Below are positions 8,216-16,408 of a DNA stretch of 64,000 nucleotides, piece by piece. The stretch lies in the NCBI RefSeq assembly GCF_028290625.1, contig NZ_JAQGJM010000031.1, forward strand, positions 1 to 64,000. Direction: 5' to 3'. Under the pieces are notes generated by a model. That model made no database searches. It worked only from the letters and a program-made list of their open reading frames with translations, and had not been told where the DNA came from. Position 1 is the stretch's first letter, and each line of letters opens with the position of its first letter. Position numbers and translations under genes: made by a program. Origin of the DNA: Devosia sp. GTDB taxonomy: Bacteria; Pseudomonadota; Alphaproteobacteria; Rhizobiales; Devosiaceae.

Positions 8216-8835
8216 TGATGACCGCGATCGCCGGCACCGTGGGTGCCTATATCGTGCTGGCCGTGCTGCTGCTCAGCCTGAACATCGCCTCGCTATGGCG
8301 CTGGTGGATCAAGGCCGGCGCCATCGTGCTGACGGCGCTGGTGTTCATCGGCTCCTATATCGCCATTACGGGCCTCGTGGGCTGGGCGTCCACCAGCACG
8401 ATGCCCGCGCGGTTCAGCCTGCTGGCGACGCGCATCGTCGAGCCGGACAAGCTGCGCGATACCCCCGGCCACATCTATCTATGGATTGAGGAGATTGACG
8501 ACAACCAGATCGTCATTAGCCCGCCGCGCGCCTATGAGGTGCCATACGATGTCGAAATGGCCACCGAAGTGGCCTCGGCGCAAAGCCAACTCGAAGGCGG
8601 CAGCGACATCATGGGGCAATTCGAGGCCACTGGCACGCAGGATGCCGGCAAACAATCCAGTCCGAACGAGGACGGCTCTGAAGTCACGATGTCGGCCGGC
8701 AACGAGCAGGCCAATACCGCCGGCGGTCCGAGTGGCGTGGTCGACAACATTCCCCCCGGCGCCACGATAAGCTTTTCAGACATGCCGGCCGTCAGCCTGC
8801 CCGACAAGGGGCCGGTCGTGGTGGTTGGCAATTAG
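8212..8835 (+). CDS. Membrane protein of unknown function, third gene of the ExbBD-like unit
   Basis: 207 residues, unrecognised. Two membrane segments near the N terminus (about 8-29 and 37-60) are followed by a soluble part: a folded-looking stretch (PGHIYLWIEEIDDNQIV) to about residue 115, then a Gly/Ser/Asn/Glu-rich low-complexity tail. Three consecutive ATG codons lie at the start; the first overlaps the upstream stop in an ATGA arrangement. Tight coupling to the channel subunits suggests it is a dedicated accessory or effector of that complex. Confidence 0.68.
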   Translation: MMMTAIAGTVGAYIVLAVLLLSLNIASLWRWWIKAGAIVLTALVFIGSYIAITGLVGWASTSTMPARFSLLATRIVEPDKLRDTPGHIYLWIEEIDDNQIVISPPRAYEVPYDVEMATEVASAQSQLEGGSDIMGQFEATGTQDAGKQSSPNEDGSEVTMSAGNEQANTAGGPSGVVDNIPPGATISFSDMPAVSLPDKGPVVVVGN

Positions 8836-8851
8836 CTGATAGTGGTGTCGC

Positions 8852-9739
8852 TTAGTTGCGAGCGCCGGTGCGCGGCTCGGCAAAGCAGGCGGCCGTGAGA
8901 TGTTCGGTCAGGAACTGTTCGACCGAGCGCGGGGCACGGCCGAGAATCTCACTGACGGCTTCGGTGGCATAGGCGGCGCGACCGGCGGCAATCAATCCCT
9001 TGAACTGCGCCACTGCCCGCTGCTCAAAGCTGGCATCGGCGGCGGTGATGGCAGGCACCGCAGCATCGGCAACTGCGACGGGACGATGCAGCAGGCGGGC
9101 GAGAATGCCGGCGATCTGGCGCAAATCCACGATGGCTGGCCCGGTGAGGATAGCCGGCTTGCCGATGACCTCGTGGGCCAGCAATTGATGCGCCGCCACA
9201 TCGGCGATGTCGCGCATGTCGATAAAGGCAATCCCGGCGCCGCCATAGCCGGCCGACAGCATCTGCCCGGTCTCGGCCTGGTGGATCAGCTTGGGCAGCG
9301 CTACCTGCATCCAGGCATTGGGGCGCAGCGACACATGCTCGATCGGCAGGCCGCGCAGCCGCCACTCCACCGCCGCGTGAGCGTCGCCGGACATCGACAC
9401 GCCCGGCGGATCGATGGTCCAGTCCGCGCCCGAAATCTTGACGATGCGGCTGGCGCCAGCCGCCACCGCCGCCTCCGCTACCCCGATCTGGTCGATGCTC
9501 AAGGTGCCGCTGAGCGGAGACAGCAATAGCAGGCGCTGGATCCCGCGCACTGCCGCGCGGACGCTGACGGGATCGGCGAAGTCGCCGCTGGCCACCTCGA
9601 CGCTGGCGCCAAACAGCGCTCGTGCGTGACCCGGCCGCCGGGTGAACACCCGCACATGCTGGTTCTTGCCGACGAGGCGGGCGACAATCAATTGGCCGAG
9701 CCGGCCGGTGGCCCCAGTGACGAGGATCGGCGCACTCAT
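8852..9739 (-). CDS. NAD(P)H-binding NmrA/SDR-family protein
   Basis: 295 residues of atypical extended short-chain dehydrogenase fold. The N terminus has the dinucleotide motif GATGRLGQ, followed by FTRRPGHA (phosphate-binding Arg, suggesting NADPH) and SGADW; the canonical catalytic YxxxK is not apparent, as in the NmrA / azoreductase-like group. Members bind NADPH and act as redox sensors or reduce quinones; substrate unknown. It is convergent with the preceding membrane-protein gene and is followed upstream by about 180 nt without a gene. Confidence 0.75.
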   Translation of the reverse strand: MSAPILVTGATGRLGQLIVARLVGKNQHVRVFTRRPGHARALFGASVEVASGDFADPVSVRAAVRGIQRLLLLSPLSGTLSIDQIGVAEAAVAAGASRIVKISGADWTIDPPGVSMSGDAHAAVEWRLRGLPIEHVSLRPNAWMQVALPKLIHQAETGQMLSAGYGGAGIAFIDMRDIADVAAHQLLAHEVIGKPAILTGPAIVDLRQIAGILARLLHRPVAVADAAVPAITAADASFEQRAVAQFKGLIAAGRAAYATEAVSEILGRAPRSVEQFLTEHLTAACFAEPRTGARN

Positions 9740-9921
9740 GCTGCGTGCCGGACGAAAGTGGAAGCGGCGGTCATCTCGGTCTCCTGCAATAGCGCGGTGG
9801 TCACTGTCCCCTTTAGTCTATAAAATAAGTAGACATTGTCGATTGCGAAGTTTTGGAGCTTTCCAGACGGGCTTTGCGGATTTGGCCGGTGAACGTCGTG
9901 TTTTTTGCGCGGCCGGAAACG

Positions 9922-11418
9922 TCAGTCGGTGACGTCGGGCAGGGTGCGCCGGACCGCGTCGCGCCAGCCCTTGAGCTTTTTGCCCCGAAGCGCGGGGTCC
10001 ATGCGGGGGTGGAATTGCCGGTCGCTGAGCCGCCGCGCGGCAAAGCCGGCCGCATCGGGCCAGACGCCAGCCTTCCAGCCCGCCAGCCAGGCTACCCCCA
10101 GGGGGGTCATGTCGGCCAGCGGCGCGCGATCGACCGTGGCCTCGGTCACATCGGCCAGGAATTGCAGGGTCCAGTCGGAGGCGATCATATTGCCATCGGC
10201 GCGGATGACGATGTCGCCGTCATGCCCCCAGTCCTTGCGCATGGTCTCGATCAGATCGTGGGACTGGTAACCCACGGCCTCCAGTGCCGCCCGCACCAGA
10301 TCGTGGGGCCTGGCGCCGCGGCTGAGGCCGAACAGGGCGCCCCGTGCGTCAGTTTCGCGCCAATCGGATCCAGCGCCCACAAAGGCGGGAACCAGATAGA
10401 TCGGCAAGGAAGGGTCGGAGGCCGCGGCCAGCTTCTCAGCCTGGTCCCAGTGCTCGAAGATTTCCAGATCGTCGTGCAGCCATTGCAATGAACCGCCCAC
10501 CGACACGATCGCGCCTTCAAGCGCATAGGTCGATTTGCCGTCGAGCCGATAGGCGATGGTGGACAGCAGCCGATGGGTGGAGCGCACGATGTCGTTGCCG
10601 GTATTGAGCAGGACGAAGCAGTGCTCGTCATAGGTCGATTTCAGCATGCCGGGCGCAAAGCAGGCCTGGCCAATGAGCGCGGCCTGCTGGTTGCCCACAA
10701 CCCCCAGTATGGGCACGGCCGCGCCCAGCACGCCCGGATCGGTCAGACCAAAATCGTCGGCGCTGTCGAGGACGCGCGGCAGGATATTGGCGGGCACGTC
10801 GAACAGGTCCAGCAGTTCGGGGGCCCAGGCGTTGGCCTCGATATCGAACAATATCGTCTGGCTGGCGTTGGTGGCGTCGGTGGCATGCGCCCTGCCCCCG
10901 GTCAGCCGGTAAATCAAGAAGCTATCGACGGTGCCGAAGGCCAGTTCTCCCTTAGCGGCCCGGTCGCGGGCCCCCTCGACGCTATCCAGCAGCCATTTTA
11001 CCTTGGGGGCCGAGAAATAGGCATGGATCAACAGCCCGGTGCGTTGCGCGAGCATGGGCTCGTGGCCTGCGTCCTTGAGCGCGGTGCAGTGCGACGCGGT
11101 GCGCTGATCGCGCCAGACCACCGCATTGTGGATCGCACGGCCGGTGGCGCGGTCCCAGATAAGCGTGGTGGCACGCTGGTTGGTAATGCCGATGCCGGCG
11201 AGATCGCTCGCAGTGATCCCGGCCTTGCGGAGCGCCGTCTTGCAGGCCCACAGGCACGTTGCCCAAATCTCCTCGGCGACCTGCTCGACCCAGCCGGGCT
11301 GGGGATAATGCTGGGTAAGCTCCATCTTGCCCATGCCGACGATGTTCTGCTCGGCGTCGAAAACGAAGGCGAAACTCGCCAACGTGCTCTGATCGATGAC
11401 CAGAATATATGGCTTCAT
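9922..11418 (-). CDS. Glycerol-kinase-like FGGY protein with altered active site
   Basis: 498 residues, full length for GlpK (about 500) and collinear with it (VVWRDQRTA, KVKWLLDSVEGARDRA, DATNASQT, ALEGAIVSVGGSLQWL). Yet key positions differ: the N-terminal phosphate loop DQGTTSS is DQSTLAS; the catalytic-base motif GDQQAALFGQ is GNQQAALIGQ, replacing the Asp with Asn (codon AAC); the GTGCF turn is DEHCF; and the ADGG of the ADP loop is ADGN. The reading frame is clean, so this is a maintained protein that may bind but not phosphorylate glycerol, or has a different substrate. The start at 11418 follows GGGGGA. No glpF or glpD is adjacent. Confidence 0.82.
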   Translation of the reverse strand: MKPYILVIDQSTLASFAFVFDAEQNIVGMGKMELTQHYPQPGWVEQVAEEIWATCLWACKTALRKAGITASDLAGIGITNQRATTLIWDRATGRAIHNAVVWRDQRTASHCTALKDAGHEPMLAQRTGLLIHAYFSAPKVKWLLDSVEGARDRAAKGELAFGTVDSFLIYRLTGGRAHATDATNASQTILFDIEANAWAPELLDLFDVPANILPRVLDSADDFGLTDPGVLGAAVPILGVVGNQQAALIGQACFAPGMLKSTYDEHCFVLLNTGNDIVRSTHRLLSTIAYRLDGKSTYALEGAIVSVGGSLQWLHDDLEIFEHWDQAEKLAAASDPSLPIYLVPAFVGAGSDWRETDARGALFGLSRGARPHDLVRAALEAVGYQSHDLIETMRKDWGHDGDIVIRADGNMIASDWTLQFLADVTEATVDRAPLADMTPLGVAWLAGWKAGVWPDAAGFAARRLSDRQFHPRMDPALRGKKLKGWRDAVRRTLPDVTD

Positions 11419-11609
11419 CAGCCGTCCCCCGTGGATCGAGAGCTATATGCCACATTTTGCCGGAGAGGCAGCGGCAATGCTGAGGGGCAGCCCCAGTTCG
11501 ACAGCATGGCTACGATATTGCGAACAGTGCGGATACCGGCCGGCCCAATTGATCGAGCCGCTATTGCGTGACACAAACGCCCAAAGCCCCACAGCCCGGT
11601 TTGCACGCC

Positions 11610-12632
11610 ATGAAAAATATCGCCTTCCTGTCGTTCGGACACTGGACGCCTTCGCCGCAATCGCAGACCCGCTCGGCTGGCGATGCGCTGTTGCAGTCCA
11701 TCGACCTGGCGGTCGCGGCCGAGGAATTGGGGGCCGACGGGGCTTACTTCCGCGTGCATCATTTCGCGCGCCAGCTTGCGTCGCCGTTTCCGCTGCTGGC
11801 GGCGGTCGGCGCCAAGACAAAGCGCATCGAGATCGGCACCGCGGTCATCGACATGCGCTACGAAAATCCCATGTACATGGTCGAGGATGCCGGCGCCGCC
11901 GACCTTATCGCCGGCGGCCGCCTGCAATTGGGCATCAGCCGTGGCTCGCCGGAGCAGGTGATCGATGGCTGGAAATATTTCGGCTATGCCCCGCCCGAAG
12001 GGCAGACGGAAGCCGACATGGCGCGCGGCCATGCCGAAGTGTTTCTCGACCTGCTCAAGGGCGAGGGTTTTGCCCAGCCCAATCCGCGCCCGATGTTCCC
12101 CAATCCGCCCGGCCTGTTGCGGCTGGAGCCGCACTCGCCGGGCCTCGACGAACGCATCTGGTGGGGCGCAGCCACCGACGCCACCGCCGTGTGGGCGGCA
12201 AAGCTGGGAATGAACCTGCAGAGTTCGACGCTCAAATTCGATGAGAGCGGCAAGCCGTTCCATATCCAGCAGGCCGAGCAAATCCGCGCCTATCGCGCCG
12301 CCTGGAAGGAAGCTGGGCACACCCGCGAGCCACGCGTGTCGGTCAGCCGCTCGATCTTCGCGCTGGTCAATGACATGGACCGCGCCTATTTCGGCAATGG
12401 CCGGAACGAAGAGGACCAGTTCGGCTATATCGAGCCGGAAAAGCGCGCCGTCTTCGGTCGCGGCTATACGGGCGAGCCCGATGTGCTGATCCGCGAACTC
12501 GCCAAGGATGAGGCCATCGCGGAAGCGGATACCTTGCTACTGACGGTCCCCAACCAGCTCGGCGTCGACTATAATGCCCATGTCATCGAGGCCATCCTGA
12601 CGCACGTTGCACCGGGACTGGGATGGCGCTGA
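11610..12632 (+). CDS. LLM-class (luciferase-like) flavin-dependent monooxygenase
   Basis: 340 residues of bacterial-luciferase-like TIM barrel, starting MKNIAFLSFGHW. Typical signposts are AEELGADGAYFRVHHF, IEIGTAVIDMRYENP, and GRLQLGISRGSPEQ. This resembles the FMN-dependent alkanal-monooxygenase-like branch rather than the F420 branch found 12 kb away. An in-frame GTG 14 codons upstream exists; I prefer the ATG because the fold starts immediately. It is divergent from the GlpK-like gene and convergent with tdh; substrate unknown. Confidence 0.8.
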   Translation: MKNIAFLSFGHWTPSPQSQTRSAGDALLQSIDLAVAAEELGADGAYFRVHHFARQLASPFPLLAAVGAKTKRIEIGTAVIDMRYENPMYMVEDAGAADLIAGGRLQLGISRGSPEQVIDGWKYFGYAPPEGQTEADMARGHAEVFLDLLKGEGFAQPNPRPMFPNPPGLLRLEPHSPGLDERIWWGAATDATAVWAAKLGMNLQSSTLKFDESGKPFHIQQAEQIRAYRAAWKEAGHTREPRVSVSRSIFALVNDMDRAYFGNGRNEEDQFGYIEPEKRAVFGRGYTGEPDVLIRELAKDEAIAEADTLLLTVPNQLGVDYNAHVIEAILTHVAPGLGWR

Positions 12633-12647
12633 GCCGAGGCTAGAGCC

Positions 12648-13670
12648 TCACCATTCGAGGACGATCTTGCCCTTTTCCCCACCGGCGGCGAGTTCGAAGG
12701 CCTTGGCATAGTCGGCGGCGGGCATGCGGCGGGTGATGACCTTGCGGACATCGAGACCCGATTCCAGCATCGCCATCATCTTGTGCCAGGTCTCGAACAT
12801 TTCGCGGCCATAGATGCCGCGCAGCGTGATCATGCGGAAGACGATCTTGCCGAGGTCGAAAATGAACGGCCGGGAGGGCACGCCGAGCAGCGCGATGCGG
12901 CCGCCCATCACCATATGGTCGATCATCTGATCCAGCGCTGCGGGCGCGCCACTCATTTCCAGCCCGACATCGAAACCCTCCTTCATGCCGAGCCGGTCCA
13001 TGACCGAACGCAGGTCTTCGCTGGCAACGTTGACCGGCACGACATCGGCAACCTCGGCGGCCAGCGCCAGTCGCTCCGGGTTCACGTCGGTGATGACCAC
13101 ATGGCGGGCGCCGACATGGCGCGCGACGGCCGCGCCCATGATGCCGATCGGGCCGGCGCCGGTGACCAGCACGTCCTCGCCGACAATGTTGAAAGCGAGG
13201 GCGGTGTGCACGGCATTGCCAAGCGGATCGAGGATGGCGCCCATTTCGTCATCGATGGAATCTGGCAGCGGAATGATGTTGAAGGCTGGGATTTTGACGA
13301 ATTCGGCAAAGGCGCCCGGCAGGTTGACGCCGATGCCCTTGGTGTTGGGATCGAGGTGGAACTTGCCGGCACGGCTGGCGCGGCTATTCATACCGACGAC
13401 ATGGCCCTCGCCGGAGACGCGCTGGCCGATGCGAAGGTTTCTGACCTCCGCACCGATGGCGGCGATTTCGCCAGCATATTCGTGGCCGGTTATCATTGGC
13501 ACCGGAACGGTCTTCTGGGCCCATTCGTCCCAGTTGTAGATGTGGATATCGGTGCCGCAAATGCCGGTTTTGTGCACTTTGACCAGCACATCCTCGGGGC
13601 CGATTTCGGGGACCGGACGATCCTCCATCCAGATGCCGCGTTCGGCTTTGGCCTTGACCAGTGCGCGCAT
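12648..13670 (-). CDS. tdh: L-threonine 3-dehydrogenase
   Basis: 340 residues, medium-chain zinc dehydrogenase. Catalytic zinc ligands are visible in TGICGTDIH and GHEYAGE, and the NAD-binding motif in VTGAGPIGIMGAA. It oxidises threonine to 2-amino-3-oxobutyrate, which the co-encoded Kbl cleaves to glycine and acetyl-CoA. Its ATG overlaps the kbl stop by one base (TGATG), so translation is coupled. The lobe that binds the structural zinc in E. coli Tdh has lost its cysteines here (GEGHVVGMNSRASRAG), a feature I recall from other rhizobial Tdh proteins. The ATG at 13670 is preferred over a TTG one codon upstream. Confidence 0.95.
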   Translation of the reverse strand: MRALVKAKAERGIWMEDRPVPEIGPEDVLVKVHKTGICGTDIHIYNWDEWAQKTVPVPMITGHEYAGEIAAIGAEVRNLRIGQRVSGEGHVVGMNSRASRAGKFHLDPNTKGIGVNLPGAFAEFVKIPAFNIIPLPDSIDDEMGAILDPLGNAVHTALAFNIVGEDVLVTGAGPIGIMGAAVARHVGARHVVITDVNPERLALAAEVADVVPVNVASEDLRSVMDRLGMKEGFDVGLEMSGAPAALDQMIDHMVMGGRIALLGVPSRPFIFDLGKIVFRMITLRGIYGREMFETWHKMMAMLESGLDVRKVITRRMPAADYAKAFELAAGGEKGKIVLEW

Positions 13671-14863
13671 CAAATGATCCCCAATTGCTTGCCGGCCTCG
13701 GTGAAGGCGCCGATGGCGAAATCCACGTCCGCATCCTCCAGCGCCGCCGACATCTGAGTGCGGATGCGCGCTTTGCCCTTGGGCACGACGGGGAAAAAGA
13801 AGCCCGCCACATAGACGCCGCGCCTGTCGAGTTCCGCCGCAAGATCCTGCGCCAGCTTGGCTTCTCCCAGCATGACCGGGATGATGGGCGTCTCGCCCGC
13901 GAGCAGCTCAAAGCCCGCATCGGTGAGCCCGGCGCGGAACTTTCGCGTGTGCCGCATAAGCTTTTCGCGCCGATCGTCGGCCGCTTCGGCGATGGCAATC
14001 GCCTTAAGCGAGCCAGCAGCGACGGAGGGCGCGAGGGCGTTGGAGAACAGATAGGGGCGAGCGCGCTGGCGCAGCAGGTCGATGATGGGCTGGCTGGCGG
14101 CGATAAAGCCGCCCATCGCGCCGCCCAGCGTCTTGCCCAGCGTGCCCGTGACAATATCAACGCGGTCGCCAACGCCGGTGAGCGCCGGGGTGCCGCGACC
14201 CTGCGGGCCCAGATGGCCAGTGGCGTGGCAATCGTCGACGGCCACCATGGCGCCGTAGCGGTCGGCCAGCGCGCAGATTTCGGAGAGGTTGGCGATGTGG
14301 CCGTCCATGGAAAAGACGCCGTCGGTGACAATGAGCTTGAACCGCACGCCGTCGCTGACGGCTTGTTTCAACTGGGTTTCCAGATCGTCCATGTCGCTGG
14401 TGGCGAAGCGGTAGCGCTTGGCCTTGCTGAGGCGCACGCCATCGATGATGGAGGCGTGGTTGAGACTATCAGAAATGATCGCGTCTTCGGCGTCGAGCAG
14501 GGTTTCGAACAGGCCCCCATTGGCATCGAAGCAGGCGGCGAACAGGATGGCGTCATCCTTGCCGAGATAGCGGGCCACTGCCTGTTCCAGCTCGCGATGC
14601 AGATCGAGCGTGCCGCAGATGAACCGTACCGATGCCATGCCGAAGCCATAGCGCTGCAGCGCATCCGACGCGGCCGCAATGATGTCCGGATGGTCGGCGA
14701 GGCCGAGGTAATTGTTGGCGCAGAGGTTGACCAGTTGGCGTCCGCCCGCCAGCGAAATCCGGCCGCCCTGCGGACCGGTGATCTGGCGTTCGCGCTTGGT
14801 CAGGCCCGCCGACTCGATGTCGGCAAGGATGGTCTGGATATGCGTGGTGAAATCTGGCTGCAT
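13670..14863 (-). CDS. kbl: Glycine C-acetyltransferase (2-amino-3-ketobutyrate CoA ligase)
   Basis: 397 residues, the usual Kbl length. It is an alpha-oxoamine synthase of PLP fold type I: NLCANNYLGLADHP near the N terminus, DSLNHASIIDG, DDCHATGHLG, and the PLP lysine in GTLGKTLGGAMGG. It splits 2-amino-3-oxobutyrate with CoA into glycine and acetyl-CoA in the second step of threonine degradation. First gene of the kbl-tdh operon. The promoter region carries repeated TATAACGGAA elements shared with the divergent XRE-cupin regulator. I start at MQPDF (14863); a start 7 codons upstream is less likely. Confidence 0.95.
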   Translation of the reverse strand: MQPDFTTHIQTILADIESAGLTKRERQITGPQGGRISLAGGRQLVNLCANNYLGLADHPDIIAAASDALQRYGFGMASVRFICGTLDLHRELEQAVARYLGKDDAILFAACFDANGGLFETLLDAEDAIISDSLNHASIIDGVRLSKAKRYRFATSDMDDLETQLKQAVSDGVRFKLIVTDGVFSMDGHIANLSEICALADRYGAMVAVDDCHATGHLGPQGRGTPALTGVGDRVDIVTGTLGKTLGGAMGGFIAASQPIIDLLRQRARPYLFSNALAPSVAAGSLKAIAIAEAADDRREKLMRHTRKFRAGLTDAGFELLAGETPIIPVMLGEAKLAQDLAAELDRRGVYVAGFFFPVVPKGKARIRTQMSAALEDADVDFAIGAFTEAGKQLGII

Positions 14864-14889
14864 GGGACAACACTCTGATATCAAGGAAA

Positions 14890-14927
14890 TTCCATTATAA
14901 CGGAAAATATGTCAAGCTATAACGGAA
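14890..14927. promoter_or_regulatory. Repeated operator in the kbl / XRE-regulator divergent promoter
   Basis: TATAACGGAA occurs twice in the same orientation (14,896-14,905 and 14,918-14,927), starts 22 bp apart, close to two helical turns. The first copy sits in an imperfect palindrome TTCCATTATAACGGAA (7 of 8 pairs match). Placement 27 nt upstream of kbl and about 88 nt upstream of the XRE-cupin gene suggests that this regulator binds here and controls both. Confidence 0.65.
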
Positions 14928-15014
14928 TGACGCTTGCGGACCTATGCTGCGCTTGGCAGGCTAGCGGCGCCAGACCATAAGTGCAGCCGAACGAGACCGA
15001 ATGTGGAAGTGATT

Positions 15015-15581
15015 ATGGCGTCCGAGGCACCCGATATCGGCCCGGTGATCCAGCGCGAGCGCAAGGCACGGCATCTGACGCTGGAGCGGCTGGCGTCCTT
15101 GTCGGGCGTGTCTAAATCCATGCTGTCGCAAATCGAGCGCGGCGAATCCAACCCGACCTTTGCAGTGCTGTGGGGGCTGACCCAGGCGCTCAAGATCGAC
15201 ATGGCCGACCTGATCGCCGGCGGGGTGGCACATCGGCAAAGCAATCCGGTGGATCTGGTCTCAGTACCGCTAACGCCAGAGATCAAAAGCCCTGACGGAC
15301 AATGGCGGCTGCGCATCCTGAGCCCGCCCGCCATGGCCGGGCGGGTGGAGTGGTACGAGCTGGACATGGCCCCCAAAGGCCGATTGCAAAGTGCCCCGCA
15401 TGCCGCCGGGACCTACGAGCACCTGACGGCGCAGACCGAAGGCCTCACAGTGCGGACAGCGCTGGGCGAGCAAACCCTGCGTCTAGGCGAAACGGCGCGC
15501 TATCGCGCCGATGTCGAGCACGAGATCAGCAACGGCGGACCGGCAGAAGCGCGGGCGTTGATGGTCGTGGTCTACGAATAG
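15015..15581 (+). CDS. XRE-family regulator with C-terminal cupin domain
   Basis: 188 residues. The N-terminal third is a Cro/CI HTH (LERLASLSGVSKSMLSQIERGESNPT), the C-terminal half a small cupin beta-barrel (LAPKG-like MAPKGRL, HAAGTYEHL, LRLGETARYRADVEHEISN). This PuuR/SutR-like layout senses a small metabolite in the cupin and represses or activates neighbouring catabolic genes. It diverges from kbl-tdh, with shared repeats between, so threonine or glycine utilisation is the likely target. I place the start at 15015 with GGAAG upstream; an in-frame GTG four codons earlier is possible. Confidence 0.85.
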   Translation: MASEAPDIGPVIQRERKARHLTLERLASLSGVSKSMLSQIERGESNPTFAVLWGLTQALKIDMADLIAGGVAHRQSNPVDLVSVPLTPEIKSPDGQWRLRILSPPAMAGRVEWYELDMAPKGRLQSAPHAAGTYEHLTAQTEGLTVRTALGEQTLRLGETARYRADVEHEISNGGPAEARALMVVVYE

Positions 15582-15584
15582 TCG

Positions 15585-16190
15585 CTATTCCAGCTCCAAC
15601 GCCGAGAACAGCTCGACATCCGAATCGTAATTGGCGAGTTCCGTCGCGGCGGTTTCGAACAGCGCTAGGCGGCGCTTGGCGGCGGTATGGTCCTTGACCT
15701 TGGCGGTCACCTGTTCGTTCAGCCGCTGCACGAACAGATTGGGGTGCTCGTCCTGCCGCTTGATGCGGCCGCGCAGGCCGGTGAGCGCGGCAATTTCCGC
15801 ATCGAGCTTCTGGCAGCGTTCAGTAGCCTGTGCGGATTGACCGGTCAGCGCCACTGCCATCTGCTTGATGAAATCGACCCGATCGAGCGGCAGTCCGAGC
15901 TCCAGGGCGGTGCTGACGGCGGTGTCGAACATGTCGGCCAGGATGATCACCACCTCTTGCCGATAGGAGCGCGCGCCCTCCTCATCGACGAGGCCGGTTT
16001 CATCGAATAGCCGTCGCGCCTCGGGATCGGCGAGCACGCCAAACGCCTTGACCACGACGATGAACGCGCTGGGCGCACCGCCGCGATCCGGGTGCGTCAG
16101 CCGGGCGTTTTGGCGATAGGCCGACTTGATGGCGTCAGGAGTGGCCGATCGCGGCACGCCCAGGATGGTATAGGGGTCGAATGCTTGCAT
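15585..16190 (-). CDS. J-domain (DnaJ-like) protein
   Basis: 201 residues with a J domain at the N terminus (DPYTILGVPRSATPDAIKSA, then LTHPDRGG with the essential HPD). There is no Gly/Phe region, zinc finger or DnaJ C-terminal domain. The remaining 130 residues are predicted helical with heptad-like patterns (TERCQKLDAEIAALTGL), possibly coiled coil. Such class III J proteins stimulate Hsp70 (DnaK) ATPase on particular clients; the client is unknown. Convergent with the XRE gene, ending 3 nt from it. Confidence 0.82.
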   Translation of the reverse strand: MQAFDPYTILGVPRSATPDAIKSAYRQNARLTHPDRGGAPSAFIVVVKAFGVLADPEARRLFDETGLVDEEGARSYRQEVVIILADMFDTAVSTALELGLPLDRVDFIKQMAVALTGQSAQATERCQKLDAEIAALTGLRGRIKRQDEHPNLFVQRLNEQVTAKVKDHTAAKRRLALFETAATELANYDSDVELFSALELE

Positions 16191-16303
16191 GGCGCCAATT
16201 TACGGTGGTGTTGGTGTGACGGCAACAGGGGCGACGGCGGCTTGCACCCCCGCCAGCGCTGTGATGTAGTTCCGGCGTTCACCCGTTCGCAAGAGGATTA
16301 GAA

Positions 16304-16408
16304 ATGGCACGCTTCAGTTCATCAAGAAACCCGATCCGAAATCTTGAGAAACTGATGGTCCATGCGAACCTTGAACCTGGGCATTGTGGCCCATGTCGAT
16401 GCGGGTAA
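16304..16408 (+). CDS. Possible leader peptide overlapping the ribosomal-protection gene start
   Basis: A 34-codon ORF (MARFSSSRNPIRNLEKLMVH...) begins at an ATG preceded by AGAGGATTAGAA, a better Shine-Dalgarno than that of the following gene. It runs through the start codon of the TetM-type gene in another frame and stops 47 nt inside it. Translating ribosomes would therefore occlude or feed the downstream start. Known Tet(M)-type genes use a leader peptide for drug-responsive attenuation, so a regulatory uORF is plausible; it is not proven to be translated. Confidence 0.4.
   Translation: MARFSSSRNPIRNLEKLMVHANLEPGHCGPCRCG

Noticed and set aside
6823..8835. Calling the ExbBD-like triad a Zorya anti-phage system
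   Set aside because: ZorB has an OmpA-like peptidoglycan-binding domain and ZorC/ZorD or ZorE accompany it; none are present.
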